DNA of 6,670 nt from Blastococcus sp. Its GTDB lineage: Bacteria > Actinomycetota > Actinomycetes > Mycobacteriales > Geodermatophilaceae. This document shows positions 1 through 5,510 of the stretch, piece after piece. The stretch spans positions 1-6,670 of the forward strand of contig JAOPUS010000391.1 of NCBI GenBank assembly GCA_025963345.1. The letters are read 5' to 3'. The position numbers were made by a program, and so were the translations under genes. Under the pieces are notes generated by a model. It worked only from the letters and a program-made list of their open reading frames with translations. It had not been told where the DNA came from and ran no database searches. How positions within the stretch are numbered: position 1 is the first letter of the stretch; every line of letters starts with the position of its first letter.

Positions 1-28
1 AGTTGACATAATGTGCATTATCGGCGCT
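1..28 (-). other. dif: dif-like XerC/XerD recombination site (probable chromosome dimer resolution site)
   Basis: The 28 bases have the layout of a dif site: an 11-base arm AGTTGACATAA (1-11), a 6-base centre TGTGCA (12-17) and an 11-base arm TTATCGGCGCT (18-28). Read on the minus strand, the XerD-side arm TTATGTCAACT matches 9 of 11 positions of the E. coli dif XerD arm as I remember it, and the other arm keeps the inner ATAA. The GCCGATAAT and ACATTATGTCAA blocks also agree with the actinobacterial dif consensus as I recall it from the literature. The tyrosine recombinases XerC and XerD resolve chromosome dimers at such a site under control of FtsK. The neighbouring genes are core chromosomal ones, which favours the chromosomal dif over a plasmid or Xer-using mobile element site. 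The site starts at the first base of the window, so its left flank is unseen. Confidence 0.8.
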
Positions 29-58
29 AGCCGGGCAGGCTCGGAAGGGGCTGTCGGG

Positions 59-78
59 TCAAGATCAACTGATTGATC
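59..78. repeat. GATCAA inverted motif, copy 1
   Basis: GATCAA (63-68), a 4-base loop CTGA and TTGATC (73-78) form a perfect 6-bp stem. The overlapping 11 bases at 59-69 (TCAAGATCAAC) recur as an exact inverted copy at 246-256, and AAGATCAAC recurs directly at 226-234. It may be a unit of a dispersed palindromic repeat family. That cannot be shown from one window. Confidence 0.5.
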
Positions 79-224
79 GCGTGACGCCCCGCTGTCGTGC
101 GTTCCGGTCGCCGCCGCCGCCGGCCGACGTCGGATATGCCTCGCGCCGCCGATGCCCGCTTGCGCACCCGCCGGGTCGCCGGGTTCTGAGCCTCCGGATC
201 GTCGTCCGTCGACGGTTCCGTTTC

Positions 225-272
225 CAAGATCAACTCCCCCGCTTTGTTGATCTTGATCCCCGCATCAAGATC
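225..272. repeat. Overlapping GATCAA/TTGATC hairpins, copies 2 and 3
   Basis: Two mutually exclusive perfect stems overlap here. CAAGATCAAC (225-234) pairs with GTTGATCTTG (246-255) across an 11-base loop. Alternatively, GATCTTGAT (249-257) pairs with ATCAAGATC (264-272) across a 6-base loop. Both use the AAGATCAA motif seen at 59-69. The arrangement resembles REP-type extragenic palindromes. No T-tract follows either stem, so it is not a canonical intrinsic terminator. Confidence 0.55.
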
Positions 273-343
273 CAATCTGCCTCCAGCAGCTACCGAACCG
301 CCTCAGTGGCTCGTGAGGCGCTGGATGATCGTGCTCCCCCTAT

Positions 344-398
344 CCGCTCATACCGCCTACCTAACGTCACTGTGACGTTAGGTAGGCGGTATGAGCGG
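344..398. repeat. 55-bp perfect palindrome (27-bp arms, 1-base centre)
   Basis: Bases 344-370 are the exact reverse complement of bases 372-398, with T371 alone at the centre; pairing fails at 343/399. The inner part is AACGTCAC, T, GTGACGTT, which looks like a symmetric operator core of the ACGT-containing kind used by several actinobacterial regulators. The outer arms (TACCGCCTACC and its complement) extend well beyond any ordinary operator. It ends 43 bases before the lipoprotein start codon. There is no T-tract, so a simple terminator is unlikely. It may be an operator embedded in a fold-back duplication, or a cruciform- or hairpin-forming element. The identity of any binding protein is unknown. 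Confidence 0.95.
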
Positions 399-429
399 CT
401 CTCGACGGGCGCCGGCGCCTGGACGTTCG

Positions 430-435
430 TAGGGT
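430..435 (+). promoter_or_regulatory. Candidate -10 element (TAGGGT) for the small lipoprotein gene
   Basis: TAGGGT fits the actinobacterial -10 pattern TANNNT and is followed by exactly six bases before the ATG, the spacing expected for a leaderless transcript. No good -35 hexamer is visible at 17-18 bases upstream. AGGG (431-434) in the same place could instead act as a weak ribosome binding site, so the two readings compete. Confidence 0.35.
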
Positions 436-441
436 CGGGAC

Positions 442-657
442 ATGGAAACCCGACGGCCGATCGTTGCGCTCTTCACTGCACTGACGCTGTTCGGCGGTGG
501 TGCGCTCACGGCTTGCGGCGACCCGGTCGACAGCCGCACGGGCACGCCCAAGGACACGGCGTCCAACACGAGTGGGAGCGATCCGTCCGACGAGTCGCAG
601 GGCAACCTGCCGGACAACAGCAACCAGGAACCCAGCTCGAGCTCCGCGGGTGGCTGA
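442..657 (+). CDS. Small secreted lipoprotein, 71 aa, function unknown
   Basis: The first 25 residues form a classic lipoprotein signal peptide: a charged start (METRR), a hydrophobic core (PIVALFTALTLFGGGA) and a lipobox LTAC with the lipidated cysteine at residue 25. The mature part is only 47 residues, rich in Ser, Asp, Asn, Gly, Pro and Thr, with no predicted fold and a poly-Ser tail ending SSSSAGG. It is presumably anchored to the outer face of the cytoplasmic membrane by Lgt/LspA processing and is otherwise disordered. AGGG lies 7 bases before the ATG. The gene converges on the zinc-finger-like gene, with 16 bases between their stop codons. A large palindrome lies just upstream and may control it. 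I do not recognise a named family. The lipobox makes a real gene likely despite its length. Confidence 0.75.
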   Translation: METRRPIVALFTALTLFGGGALTACGDPVDSRTGTPKDTASNTSGSDPSDESQGNLPDNSNQEPSSSSAGG

Positions 658-660
658 CGA

Positions 661-681
661 CCGGAACTGACCGTCAGCCGG
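661..681. terminator. Weak stem between convergent genes
   Basis: CTGAC (667-671) and GTCAG (673-677) can pair around one base, flanked by CCGG (661-664) and CCGG (678-681) with a two-base bulge. Its position between two convergent stop codons suits a bidirectional terminator. However, the loop is too tight as drawn, the stem overlaps the end of the minus-strand gene, and there is no T-tract. Confidence 0.2.
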
Positions 682-1081
682 CGCGCTCGGTGACCCAGAG
701 ACGGTCCAGGCGCCCCGTGGAGCGCAGCAACTCGGCCAGCTGGCGCTCCAGCTCGGCCTTGGTCGGCCGTTCCGTCAGCAGCGTCTGAGCGTCCTCCAAC
801 GCGCAGCGCAACTGGTACAGCCGGTCCTGCAGTCCGTCGAGCTCGGAACGGGACACCAGGACGACGTCGCCCGGCAGGCCGGCCTTCGCGGTGGCCGACC
901 GCTGCTCGTAGGCCCGCTGGCGGCACGCCTGGCCGCAGTACAACCGCGGACGGCCGACCGACCCCTGCTCGGGAAGGACCCGGCGGCACCACCCGCACCG
1001 CCGTTGTTCCCCGCTACCCCGGTTGGGGATGGGGGCCACGGGAACCTCGGTCGCCGTGCCCGCTGCGTGTCGCTCTGCCAC
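674..1081 (-). CDS. Conserved-type actinobacterial protein with four-Cys zinc-finger-like motif and coiled coil, 135 aa
   Basis: Residues 29-53 carry CGWC (Cys29, Cys32) and, after GRPRLYC, a CxxxC pair (Cys49, Cys53) followed by RQRAYEQR. This is the arrangement of a small zinc-binding motif seen in many actinobacterial proteins of unknown role. Residues 79-121 are charged and heptad-like (ELDGLQDRLYQLRCALED, then KAELERQLAELLR) and probably form a coiled coil, which suggests oligomerisation. The basic RQRAYEQR segment would suit nucleic-acid contact, but that is inference. There is no signal peptide or membrane segment, so it should be cytosolic. The GTG start at 1081 has no Shine-Dalgarno sequence, but a TAGCGT element lies 8 bases upstream, consistent with leaderless expression. 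A downstream GTG at codon 14 is an alternative start. It diverges from the PLP-enzyme gene with 71 bases between them. Confidence 0.75.
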   Translation of the reverse strand: MAERHAAGTATEVPVAPIPNRGSGEQRRCGWCRRVLPEQGSVGRPRLYCGQACRQRAYEQRSATAKAGLPGDVVLVSRSELDGLQDRLYQLRCALEDAQTLLTERPTKAELERQLAELLRSTGRLDRLWVTERAG

Positions 1082-1089
1082 GTCTGGGC

Positions 1090-1095
1090 ACGCTA
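1090..1095 (-). promoter_or_regulatory. Candidate -10 element (TAGCGT) for the zinc-finger-like gene
   Basis: On the minus strand TAGCGT is followed by 8 bases and then the GTG start, which suits a leaderless actinobacterial transcript. The same hexamer precedes the phosphodiesterase gene at 2379-2384. No clear -35 is visible. Confidence 0.4.
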
Positions 1096-1140
1096 GACGT
1101 CAGGGGCGACAGTCCTCGGGGACACGCCCGACAACCGCGC

Positions 1141-1146
1141 AGGAGG
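1141..1146 (+). promoter_or_regulatory. Consensus ribosome binding site (AGGAGG) of the MalY/PatB-type gene
   Basis: AGGAGG is followed by 6 bases and then the ATG at 1153. It is the only full-consensus Shine-Dalgarno sequence in the window, and it fixes the start of the PLP-enzyme gene. Confidence 0.85.
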
Positions 1147-1152
1147 CTCCGT

Positions 1153-2334
1153 ATGGCTGCTCCGGAACCCCCCGGGCCGGCGATGTTCGACGCCGTGACC
1201 GAAGGTGCCCTGCGCGACGGCCGCAGCCTCAAGTGGACCCGGTACGGATCTGCGATCGGCGCCTTCGTCGCCGAGATGGACTTCGGCACCGCGCCCGCCG
1301 TGACGCGGAGCCTGCACGAGACCGTCCGACGAGCGCAGTTGGGCTACCTGACGCCGGAGGACGCCGCCGACATGGCGCGCGCCTGTGCCGGCTGGCAGGC
1401 CCGCCGGTACGGCTGGGAGGTTCCCCCGGCGTGGATCACGCCGCTGGCCGACGTCGTCGCCGGCCTGCAGGCGGCCATCGAGCGGTTCTCGCCCCCGGGG
1501 AGCCCGGTCGTCCTCCCCACGCCCGCCTACATGCCCTTCCTGGCGGTCCCCGGCGCGCTGGGCCGCGACCTGATCCAGGTGCCGATGGTCGAGCGCGACG
1601 GCCGGATGGGCTATGACCTCGACGGCATCGCGGCCGCCTTCGACAGCGGAGCCCGGCTGTTCGTGCACGTCAACCCGCACAACCCGCTCGGCCGGGTCTT
1701 CGACGTCGACGAGCAACTCGCCCTCGCCGAGGTCGTGGCCACCGCCGGGGCCCGGGTCTTCTCCGACGAGATCCACGCACCTCTGGTGTACCCGGGCGCC
1801 GTGCACCGCCCCTACGCGTCGCTGTCGCCCGAGACGGCGCGGCACACCGTCACGGCGACGTCGACATCGAAGGCCTGGAACGTGCCGGGGCTCAAGACCG
1901 CGCAGCTGATCCTGTCCGACCCCGAGGACGTCGAGCACTGGGCACGGGTCGGATTCATGTACGGCCACGGCGCCGCCACTCCGGGGGTGCTGGCCGCGAC
2001 GGCCGCCTACGACGACGGCGCGGACTGGCTGGACGACGTCCTGGGGTACCTGGACGGCAACCGTCACTTCCTGGCCGAATTGCTCGCCGACCGGCTGCCG
2101 CAGGTCCGCTACACGCCGCCCGAGGGGACGTACCTCGCCTGGCTCGACTGCCGCAGGCTGGGGCTCGAGGGGTCCGCGGGGGCCTTCTTCCTCGACCGTG
2201 CAGGCGTGGCGCTGGTCGACGGGCCGGACTGCGGGGCGCCGGGTGCCGGGCACGTGCGACTGAACTTCGCCACTCCCCGTCCGGTCCTGACGGCGATCGT
2301 GGACCGCATGGCCGCCGCCGTGGGTGCGCGCTGA
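1153..2334 (+). CDS. MalY/PatB-type PLP-dependent enzyme (probable cystathionine beta-lyase or aminotransferase), 393 aa
   Basis: This is a fold-type I PLP enzyme of the class I/II aminotransferase superfamily, closest to the MalY/PatB branch. That branch cleaves C-S bonds in cystathionine or cysteine conjugates to give pyruvate, ammonia and a thiol. Visible landmarks are VAEMDF (39-44, typical of this branch), the PLP-stacking Tyr126 in TPAYMPF, NPHNPLGR (174-181), SDEIHAPL (204-211) with the pyridine-N-binding Asp205, the Schiff-base lysine Lys240 in STSKAWNVPGLK, and the carboxylate-binding Arg369 in HVRLNFA. The length (393) is normal for the family, and all key residues are intact. The enzyme is cytosolic. 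Its start is set by an AGGAGG 6 bases upstream. It is monocistronic or first in line, with 56 bases to the next gene, which appears to have its own promoter. Substrate cannot be settled from sequence: beta-lyase in methionine metabolism is the family default, and an aminotransferase role is possible. Confidence 0.88.
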   Translation: MAAPEPPGPAMFDAVTEGALRDGRSLKWTRYGSAIGAFVAEMDFGTAPAVTRSLHETVRRAQLGYLTPEDAADMARACAGWQARRYGWEVPPAWITPLADVVAGLQAAIERFSPPGSPVVLPTPAYMPFLAVPGALGRDLIQVPMVERDGRMGYDLDGIAAAFDSGARLFVHVNPHNPLGRVFDVDEQLALAEVVATAGARVFSDEIHAPLVYPGAVHRPYASLSPETARHTVTATSTSKAWNVPGLKTAQLILSDPEDVEHWARVGFMYGHGAATPGVLAATAAYDDGADWLDDVLGYLDGNRHFLAELLADRLPQVRYTPPEGTYLAWLDCRRLGLEGSAGAFFLDRAGVALVDGPDCGAPGAGHVRLNFATPRPVLTAIVDRMAAAVGAR

Positions 2335-2378
2335 TCTGGGGCCGCCGGGGGCTCGCTGCCGGGGACGAGCGCCCCCAC

Positions 2379-2384
2379 TAGCGT
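2379..2384 (+). promoter_or_regulatory. Candidate -10 element (TAGCGT) for the phosphodiesterase-led operon
   Basis: TAGCGT fits TANNNT and is followed by six bases and then the GTG start, so transcription would begin at or next to the start codon. There is no Shine-Dalgarno sequence before this gene, which supports a leaderless message. The -35 region is not recognisable. Confidence 0.5.
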
Positions 2385-2390
2385 GTCGTC

Positions 2391-3167
2391 GTGCCCGCCG
2401 CGCGTTACGCCTACCTGGACGGGCCCGTCCCCCTGGCGATGGCGCACCGAGGCGGGGCGATCGAGCACCTCGAGAACTCCCTCCCGGCCTTTCAGGCCTG
2501 CGTCGACCTGGGGTACCGCTACCTCGAGACGGACGTTCGGGTGACTGCCGACGGCGTCCTGGTGGTCTTTCACGACGCGACGCTGGAGCGCGTCACCGAT
2601 CGCACCGGCCGGATCGAGCACCTCACCTGGGCGGAGGTGTCGACGGCGCGGATCGGCGGTCGTGAGCCGATCCTCCGGCTGGAGGACCTGCTGGGCGCGT
2701 GGCCCGACGTCCGGTTCAACCTCGACATCAAGGCGGCCGGTGTGCTGGCCCCGCTGGTCCGGACCGTGCGCCGGCTGAAGATCACCGATCGCATCTGCCT
2801 CGGCTCGTTCTCCGACGCCCGGATCGCGGCGGCCCGCAGGCTGTTCGGGCCCGCGGTCTGCACCGCGCTGGGGCCTCGGGGCGTTGCCGCACTGCGGTTG
2901 TCCTCCTACTCCCCGCGCGCGGCCGGCCTCGTGCGCATCCAGGCCGGGTGCGCCCAGGTGCCGCTGCACCTGGGTGGCCGGGCGCTGGTCGACGAGCGCT
3001 TCCTCGCGGCCGCGCACGCACGGGACCTGCAGGTGCACGTCTGGACCGTCGACACCGAGGAGGAGGCCGCCACCATGCTCGACCTGGGCGTGGACGGCGT
3101 GATGACCGACCGCCCGGCCATGCTCCGCGAGCTGCTCGAGAAGCGCGGCCAATGGGTCCCCCGTTGA
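2391..3167 (+). CDS. Glycerophosphodiester phosphodiesterase (GDPD), cytosolic type, 258 aa
   Basis: This enzyme hydrolyses deacylated phospholipids (glycerophosphodiesters) to sn-glycerol-3-phosphate and an alcohol. It has the TIM-barrel GDPD signature in order: AHRGG (18-22) with catalytic His19, ENS (28-30), LETDVR (45-50) with metal ligands Glu46 and Asp48, FHDATLERVTD (60-70) with the second catalytic His61, NLDIK (110-114), a C-terminal VHVWTVDT (215-222), and GVDGVMTDRP (233-242). The length is typical of the short UgpQ-like form. No signal peptide or lipobox is present, so it should act in the cytoplasm. The GTG start lacks a Shine-Dalgarno sequence but has a well-placed TAGCGT element. 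Its end overlaps the acyltransferase start by 16 bases. Pairing with an acyltransferase suggests phospholipid turnover, with released glycerol-3-phosphate recycled into new lipid. The exact glycerophosphodiester substrate is unknown. Confidence 0.93.
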   Translation: MPAARYAYLDGPVPLAMAHRGGAIEHLENSLPAFQACVDLGYRYLETDVRVTADGVLVVFHDATLERVTDRTGRIEHLTWAEVSTARIGGREPILRLEDLLGAWPDVRFNLDIKAAGVLAPLVRTVRRLKITDRICLGSFSDARIAAARRLFGPAVCTALGPRGVAALRLSSYSPRAAGLVRIQAGCAQVPLHLGGRALVDERFLAAAHARDLQVHVWTVDTEEEAATMLDLGVDGVMTDRPAMLRELLEKRGQWVPR

Positions 3168-4057
3168 CCGGCCTCGCGGAACGGCTGCGCACCTGGCGCC
3201 CGGCGACTCCGCCGCTGGCGGATGACCTCGCCCAGCTGGTCAAGCCGGACGACCCGGAATGGTTCCCCCGGGAGATGGCCATCGCCGCCGCTCCCCCGTG
3301 GTGGTTCTGGACGTTCATGCTCCGCAACTTCTCCTGGCTCGTCAGCCTCTTCGGCCGGGTCGAGGTGACCGGTGAGCTCCCGGACGAGCTTCGCGCCGGC
3401 CCGCTGCTGTTCGCCGCCAACCACATCGGCGACTTCGACCCGTTCGTCGTGGCGGTGGCCCTCCACAAGGTCGGCGTCGCCCCGCGGATCATGGCGACGG
3501 GCGGGATCATCTCCGCTCCCGTCGCCGGCCCTCTGCTCGAACGCACCGGGGCCATCCGGGTCGAGCGCGGCACCGAACTGGCCCGGCACGCCGTGCGGGT
3601 CACCGAGATCGCCCTGGTCCAGGGCGGGCACGTCGTCGCCTACCCGGAGGGCCGGGTCGGGCTGACCCCGGACGGGTGGCCGGAGCGCGGACGGACGGGC
3701 ATGGCACGGCTGGCCCTCGGCATGGGCGTGCCGGTCATCCCGGTCAGCCAGTGGGGCGCCCACGAGGTCCTCCAGTACGGCAACGACTGGGGCAAGCTGC
3801 GCACCGTGCTCCGGGCGCTCGTCCGCAGGCCCGCGTTGAAGGTGTACGTCGGGCCCCCCGTCCGTCTCGACGACCTGCAGATGGGCCGGGTCGGTGATGC
3901 CAACCGCGCCCGCTACCGCATCGCCGCGGCGATCACCCGTGGCCTGGTCCCCCTCCGCGAGGGCGAGGCCGAGCGACCGCACTACGTGGACCGCACCCGC
4001 CCCACCACCGCCGTGGCCGCCTACCCGGGCGGGGCCGTCCCGGACGACGTGCCGTGA
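3152..4057 (+). CDS. PlsC-type lysophospholipid acyltransferase, 301 aa
   Basis: This is a member of the 1-acyl-glycerol-3-phosphate acyltransferase family (LPLAT superfamily), which transfers an acyl chain to a lysophospholipid such as lysophosphatidate. The catalytic HX4D motif is NHIGDFD (90-96, His91 and Asp96). It is followed by GAIRVER (133-139), YPEGRVG (164-170, the EGTR-like substrate motif) and VPVIPVSQWG (193-202). An N-terminal extension of about 70 residues contains a Trp/Phe-rich hydrophobic stretch (49-67) likely to sit on or in the membrane. The frame is open upstream to 2699, but that part is an off-frame reading of the phosphodiesterase gene. The ATG at 3152, with GAGAAG 8 bases before it, is preferred. 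A TTG at 3164, overlapping the upstream stop as TTGA, is an alternative. Other acyl acceptors remain possible. Confidence 0.88.
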   Translation: MGPPLTGLAERLRTWRPATPPLADDLAQLVKPDDPEWFPREMAIAAAPPWWFWTFMLRNFSWLVSLFGRVEVTGELPDELRAGPLLFAANHIGDFDPFVVAVALHKVGVAPRIMATGGIISAPVAGPLLERTGAIRVERGTELARHAVRVTEIALVQGGHVVAYPEGRVGLTPDGWPERGRTGMARLALGMGVPVIPVSQWGAHEVLQYGNDWGKLRTVLRALVRRPALKVYVGPPVRLDDLQMGRVGDANRARYRIAAAITRGLVPLREGEAERPHYVDRTRPTTAVAAYPGGAVPDDVP

Positions 4058-4124
4058 GCAGGGATCGGGTGACGGTGGCCCGTCGGTGCTGGACCGGCCG
4101 CCCGGCGGCTGGGAACCTGCGCCG

Positions 4125-5510
4125 GTGACTACTGCGCCGCCCGCCACCGGAGCCGGGCCCGCCGACCATCCCGTCGACCGTGCACTGAAGCGGGAGCGCT
4201 TGGGCTGGTACTCCTACGACTGGGCGATGTCGGTCTTCAACACCTCGGTGACGACCGTCTTCCTCGCCCCGTACCTGACCTCCATCGCCGAGTCCGCCGC
4301 CGACGCCGACGGCCGGATCCACCCGCTGGGCATCAGCGTCCCGGCCGGCAGCTACTTCGGCTACGTCCTGTCGGTGTCGGTCGTCCTCCAGGTGCTGGTC
4401 CTCCCGCTCACCGGCGCGATCGCCGACCGCAGCGGCCACAAGCGCCAGCTGCTGGCGGGATTCGCGACCCTTGGCTCGCTCAGCACGATGGCGATGTTCT
4501 TCGTCGCCGGCGAGCGGTACATGCTCGGCGCCGCCCTCTTCGTCGTGGCCAACCTGTGCTTCGGTGCGGCCACGGTCGTCTACTACTCGTGGCTGCCGGA
4601 CCTGGCCGGACCGGACGAGCGGGACGCCGTCTCGAGCCGGGGCTGGGCCATCGGCTACCTCGGCGGTGCGCTGCTGCTCGCCGCCAACCTCGGGCTGTTC
4701 ACCAGCTACGAGAGTCTCGGCCTGACCGAGGGCGAGGCCGTCCGGATCTGCCTGGCGTCGGCCGGGGTCTGGTGGGCCGGGTTCACCGTCGTCAGCGTCA
4801 CGTTGCTGCGCAACCGCCGTCCGCAGCACGTCGAGTCGCCCGTGGCGGGCCGGCCCGCAGGGGCGCTGGCCGGCGGCTTCCGGCAGCTGGGCACCACCCT
4901 CCGGGACCTGCGCCGGTACCCGCTGACCCTGTGGTTCCTCGGCGCCTACCTGCTGTTCAACGACGGCGTCCAGACGATCATCGGAGTGTCGGCGCAGTAC
5001 GGGAAGGAACAGCTCGAGCTCTCCCAGACCACGCTGGTCTCGGCGATCCTGCTGGTCCAGGTCGTCGCCTTCGTCGGCGCGCTGGCACTGGGCCGGCTCG
5101 CCGCGCGCGTGGGGGCCAAGCGCACCGTGCTGTGGGCGCTGGTGGTGTGGACCGGCGTGCTGGTCATCGCCTACTTCCTGCAGGCCGGTGCCGCGCTGCA
5201 GTTCTACGGCCTCGCGACCGTCATCGGCTTCGTCCTGGGCGGTACCCAGGCGCTGTCCCGGTCGTTGTTCAGTCAGCTCATCCCGCCCGGCAGGGAGGCG
5301 GAGTACTTCGGCTTCTACGAGATCAGCGACCGCGGCACGAGCTGGCTGGGTCCGTTCCTGTTCGCCCTGACCTACCAGCTGACCGAGTCCTACCGGTACG
5401 CGATCTTCAGCCTCATCTTCTTCTTCGTCGTCGGGGGCATCCTGCTGGCGAAGCTGGACATGCGGCAGGCGATCGTCGAGGCCGGCAACACCCCTCCGGA
5501 GCGCCTGTGA
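4125..5510 (+). CDS. UMF1/Atg22-like MFS permease, about 461 aa, substrate unknown
   Basis: This is a polytopic membrane protein of the major facilitator superfamily. The N-terminal WYSYDWAMSVFNT (28-40) and the late QALSRSLFSQLIPP (375-388) followed by FGFYEISDRGTSWLGP (395-410) are typical of the UMF1/Atg22-like branch; fungal Atg22 is a vacuolar amino-acid exporter. A cytosolic-loop motif A appears as GAIADRSGHKR (97-107). I count about 11-12 hydrophobic spans, for example near 78-98, 110-128, 133-153, 174-192, 210-228, 303-323, 334-352, 358-373, 405-418 and 424-442. The GTG at 4125 starts a protein of normal length; GTG 4086 in the same frame is an alternative, and the open frame further upstream lies inside the acyltransferase gene. 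It is 67 bp after the acyltransferase and shares a GTGA overlap with the thymidine kinase gene. The bacterial substrate is not known, and an amino acid or nucleoside are only guesses. Confidence 0.87.
   Translation: MTTAPPATGAGPADHPVDRALKRERLGWYSYDWAMSVFNTSVTTVFLAPYLTSIAESAADADGRIHPLGISVPAGSYFGYVLSVSVVLQVLVLPLTGAIADRSGHKRQLLAGFATLGSLSTMAMFFVAGERYMLGAALFVVANLCFGAATVVYYSWLPDLAGPDERDAVSSRGWAIGYLGGALLLAANLGLFTSYESLGLTEGEAVRICLASAGVWWAGFTVVSVTLLRNRRPQHVESPVAGRPAGALAGGFRQLGTTLRDLRRYPLTLWFLGAYLLFNDGVQTIIGVSAQYGKEQLELSQTTLVSAILLVQVVAFVGALALGRLAARVGAKRTVLWALVVWTGVLVIAYFLQAGAALQFYGLATVIGFVLGGTQALSRSLFSQLIPPGREAEYFGFYEISDRGTSWLGPFLFALTYQLTESYRYAIFSLIFFFVVGGILLAKLDMRQAIVEAGNTPPERL
5498..5501 (+). promoter_or_regulatory. 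Ribosome binding site (GGAG) supporting the thymidine kinase GTG start
   Basis: GGAG lies inside the end of the permease gene, five bases before the GTG at 5507. Together with the 4-base GTGA overlap it favours translational coupling of the kinase to the permease over later in-frame starts such as GTG 5573. Confidence 0.55.

Larger units (their letters stand above)
29..441. other. Gene-poor intergenic stretch between dif-like site and lipoprotein gene
   Basis: I see no convincing gene in these 413 bases. Two open frames cross it, but neither has family resemblance, a plausible ribosome binding site or sensible composition. The minus-strand one ends inside the dif-like site, and its N-terminus is simply a translation of the GATCAA repeats. 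The stretch contains repeated inverted motifs (59-78 and 225-272) and the 55-bp palindrome (344-398), described separately. Confidence 0.6.

Noticed and set aside
3..8. TTGACA as a -35 promoter element
   Set aside because: The hexamer is part of the dif-like arm, and no -10 hexamer or gene follows at a suitable distance.
27..275. 82-residue minus-strand open frame
   Set aside because: Its N-terminus is a translation of the GATCAA repeats, its middle is Arg-rich, it ends in the dif-like site and it resembles no family I know.
81..788. 235-residue plus-strand open frame
   Set aside because: It runs through the repeats and the palindrome, overlaps the lipoprotein gene in another frame and the end of the minus-strand gene, is Arg-rich low-complexity sequence and has no ribosome binding site.
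378..998. 206-residue minus-strand open frame
   Set aside because: It is off-frame to both the lipoprotein gene and the zinc-finger-like gene, which have clear motifs. Composition is typical of a GC-rich shadow.
1093..2253. 386-residue minus-strand open frame opposite the MalY/PatB-type gene
   Set aside because: It is antisense to a gene with every PLP-enzyme landmark intact. The translation is rich in Gly, Arg, Val and His without motifs, as expected for high-GC shadows.
2699..3151. Upstream extension of the acyltransferase frame
   Set aside because: It is an off-frame reading of the phosphodiesterase gene, which is intact in its own frame.
2906..4147. 413-residue minus-strand open frame
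   Set aside because: It is antisense to the phosphodiesterase and acyltransferase genes and shows no domain signature.
4556..5506. Long upstream extension of the thymidine kinase frame (possible fusion protein)
   Set aside because: The extension lies wholly within the permease gene in another frame and reads as Arg/Pro-rich nonsense. The kinase is better started at GTG 5507.
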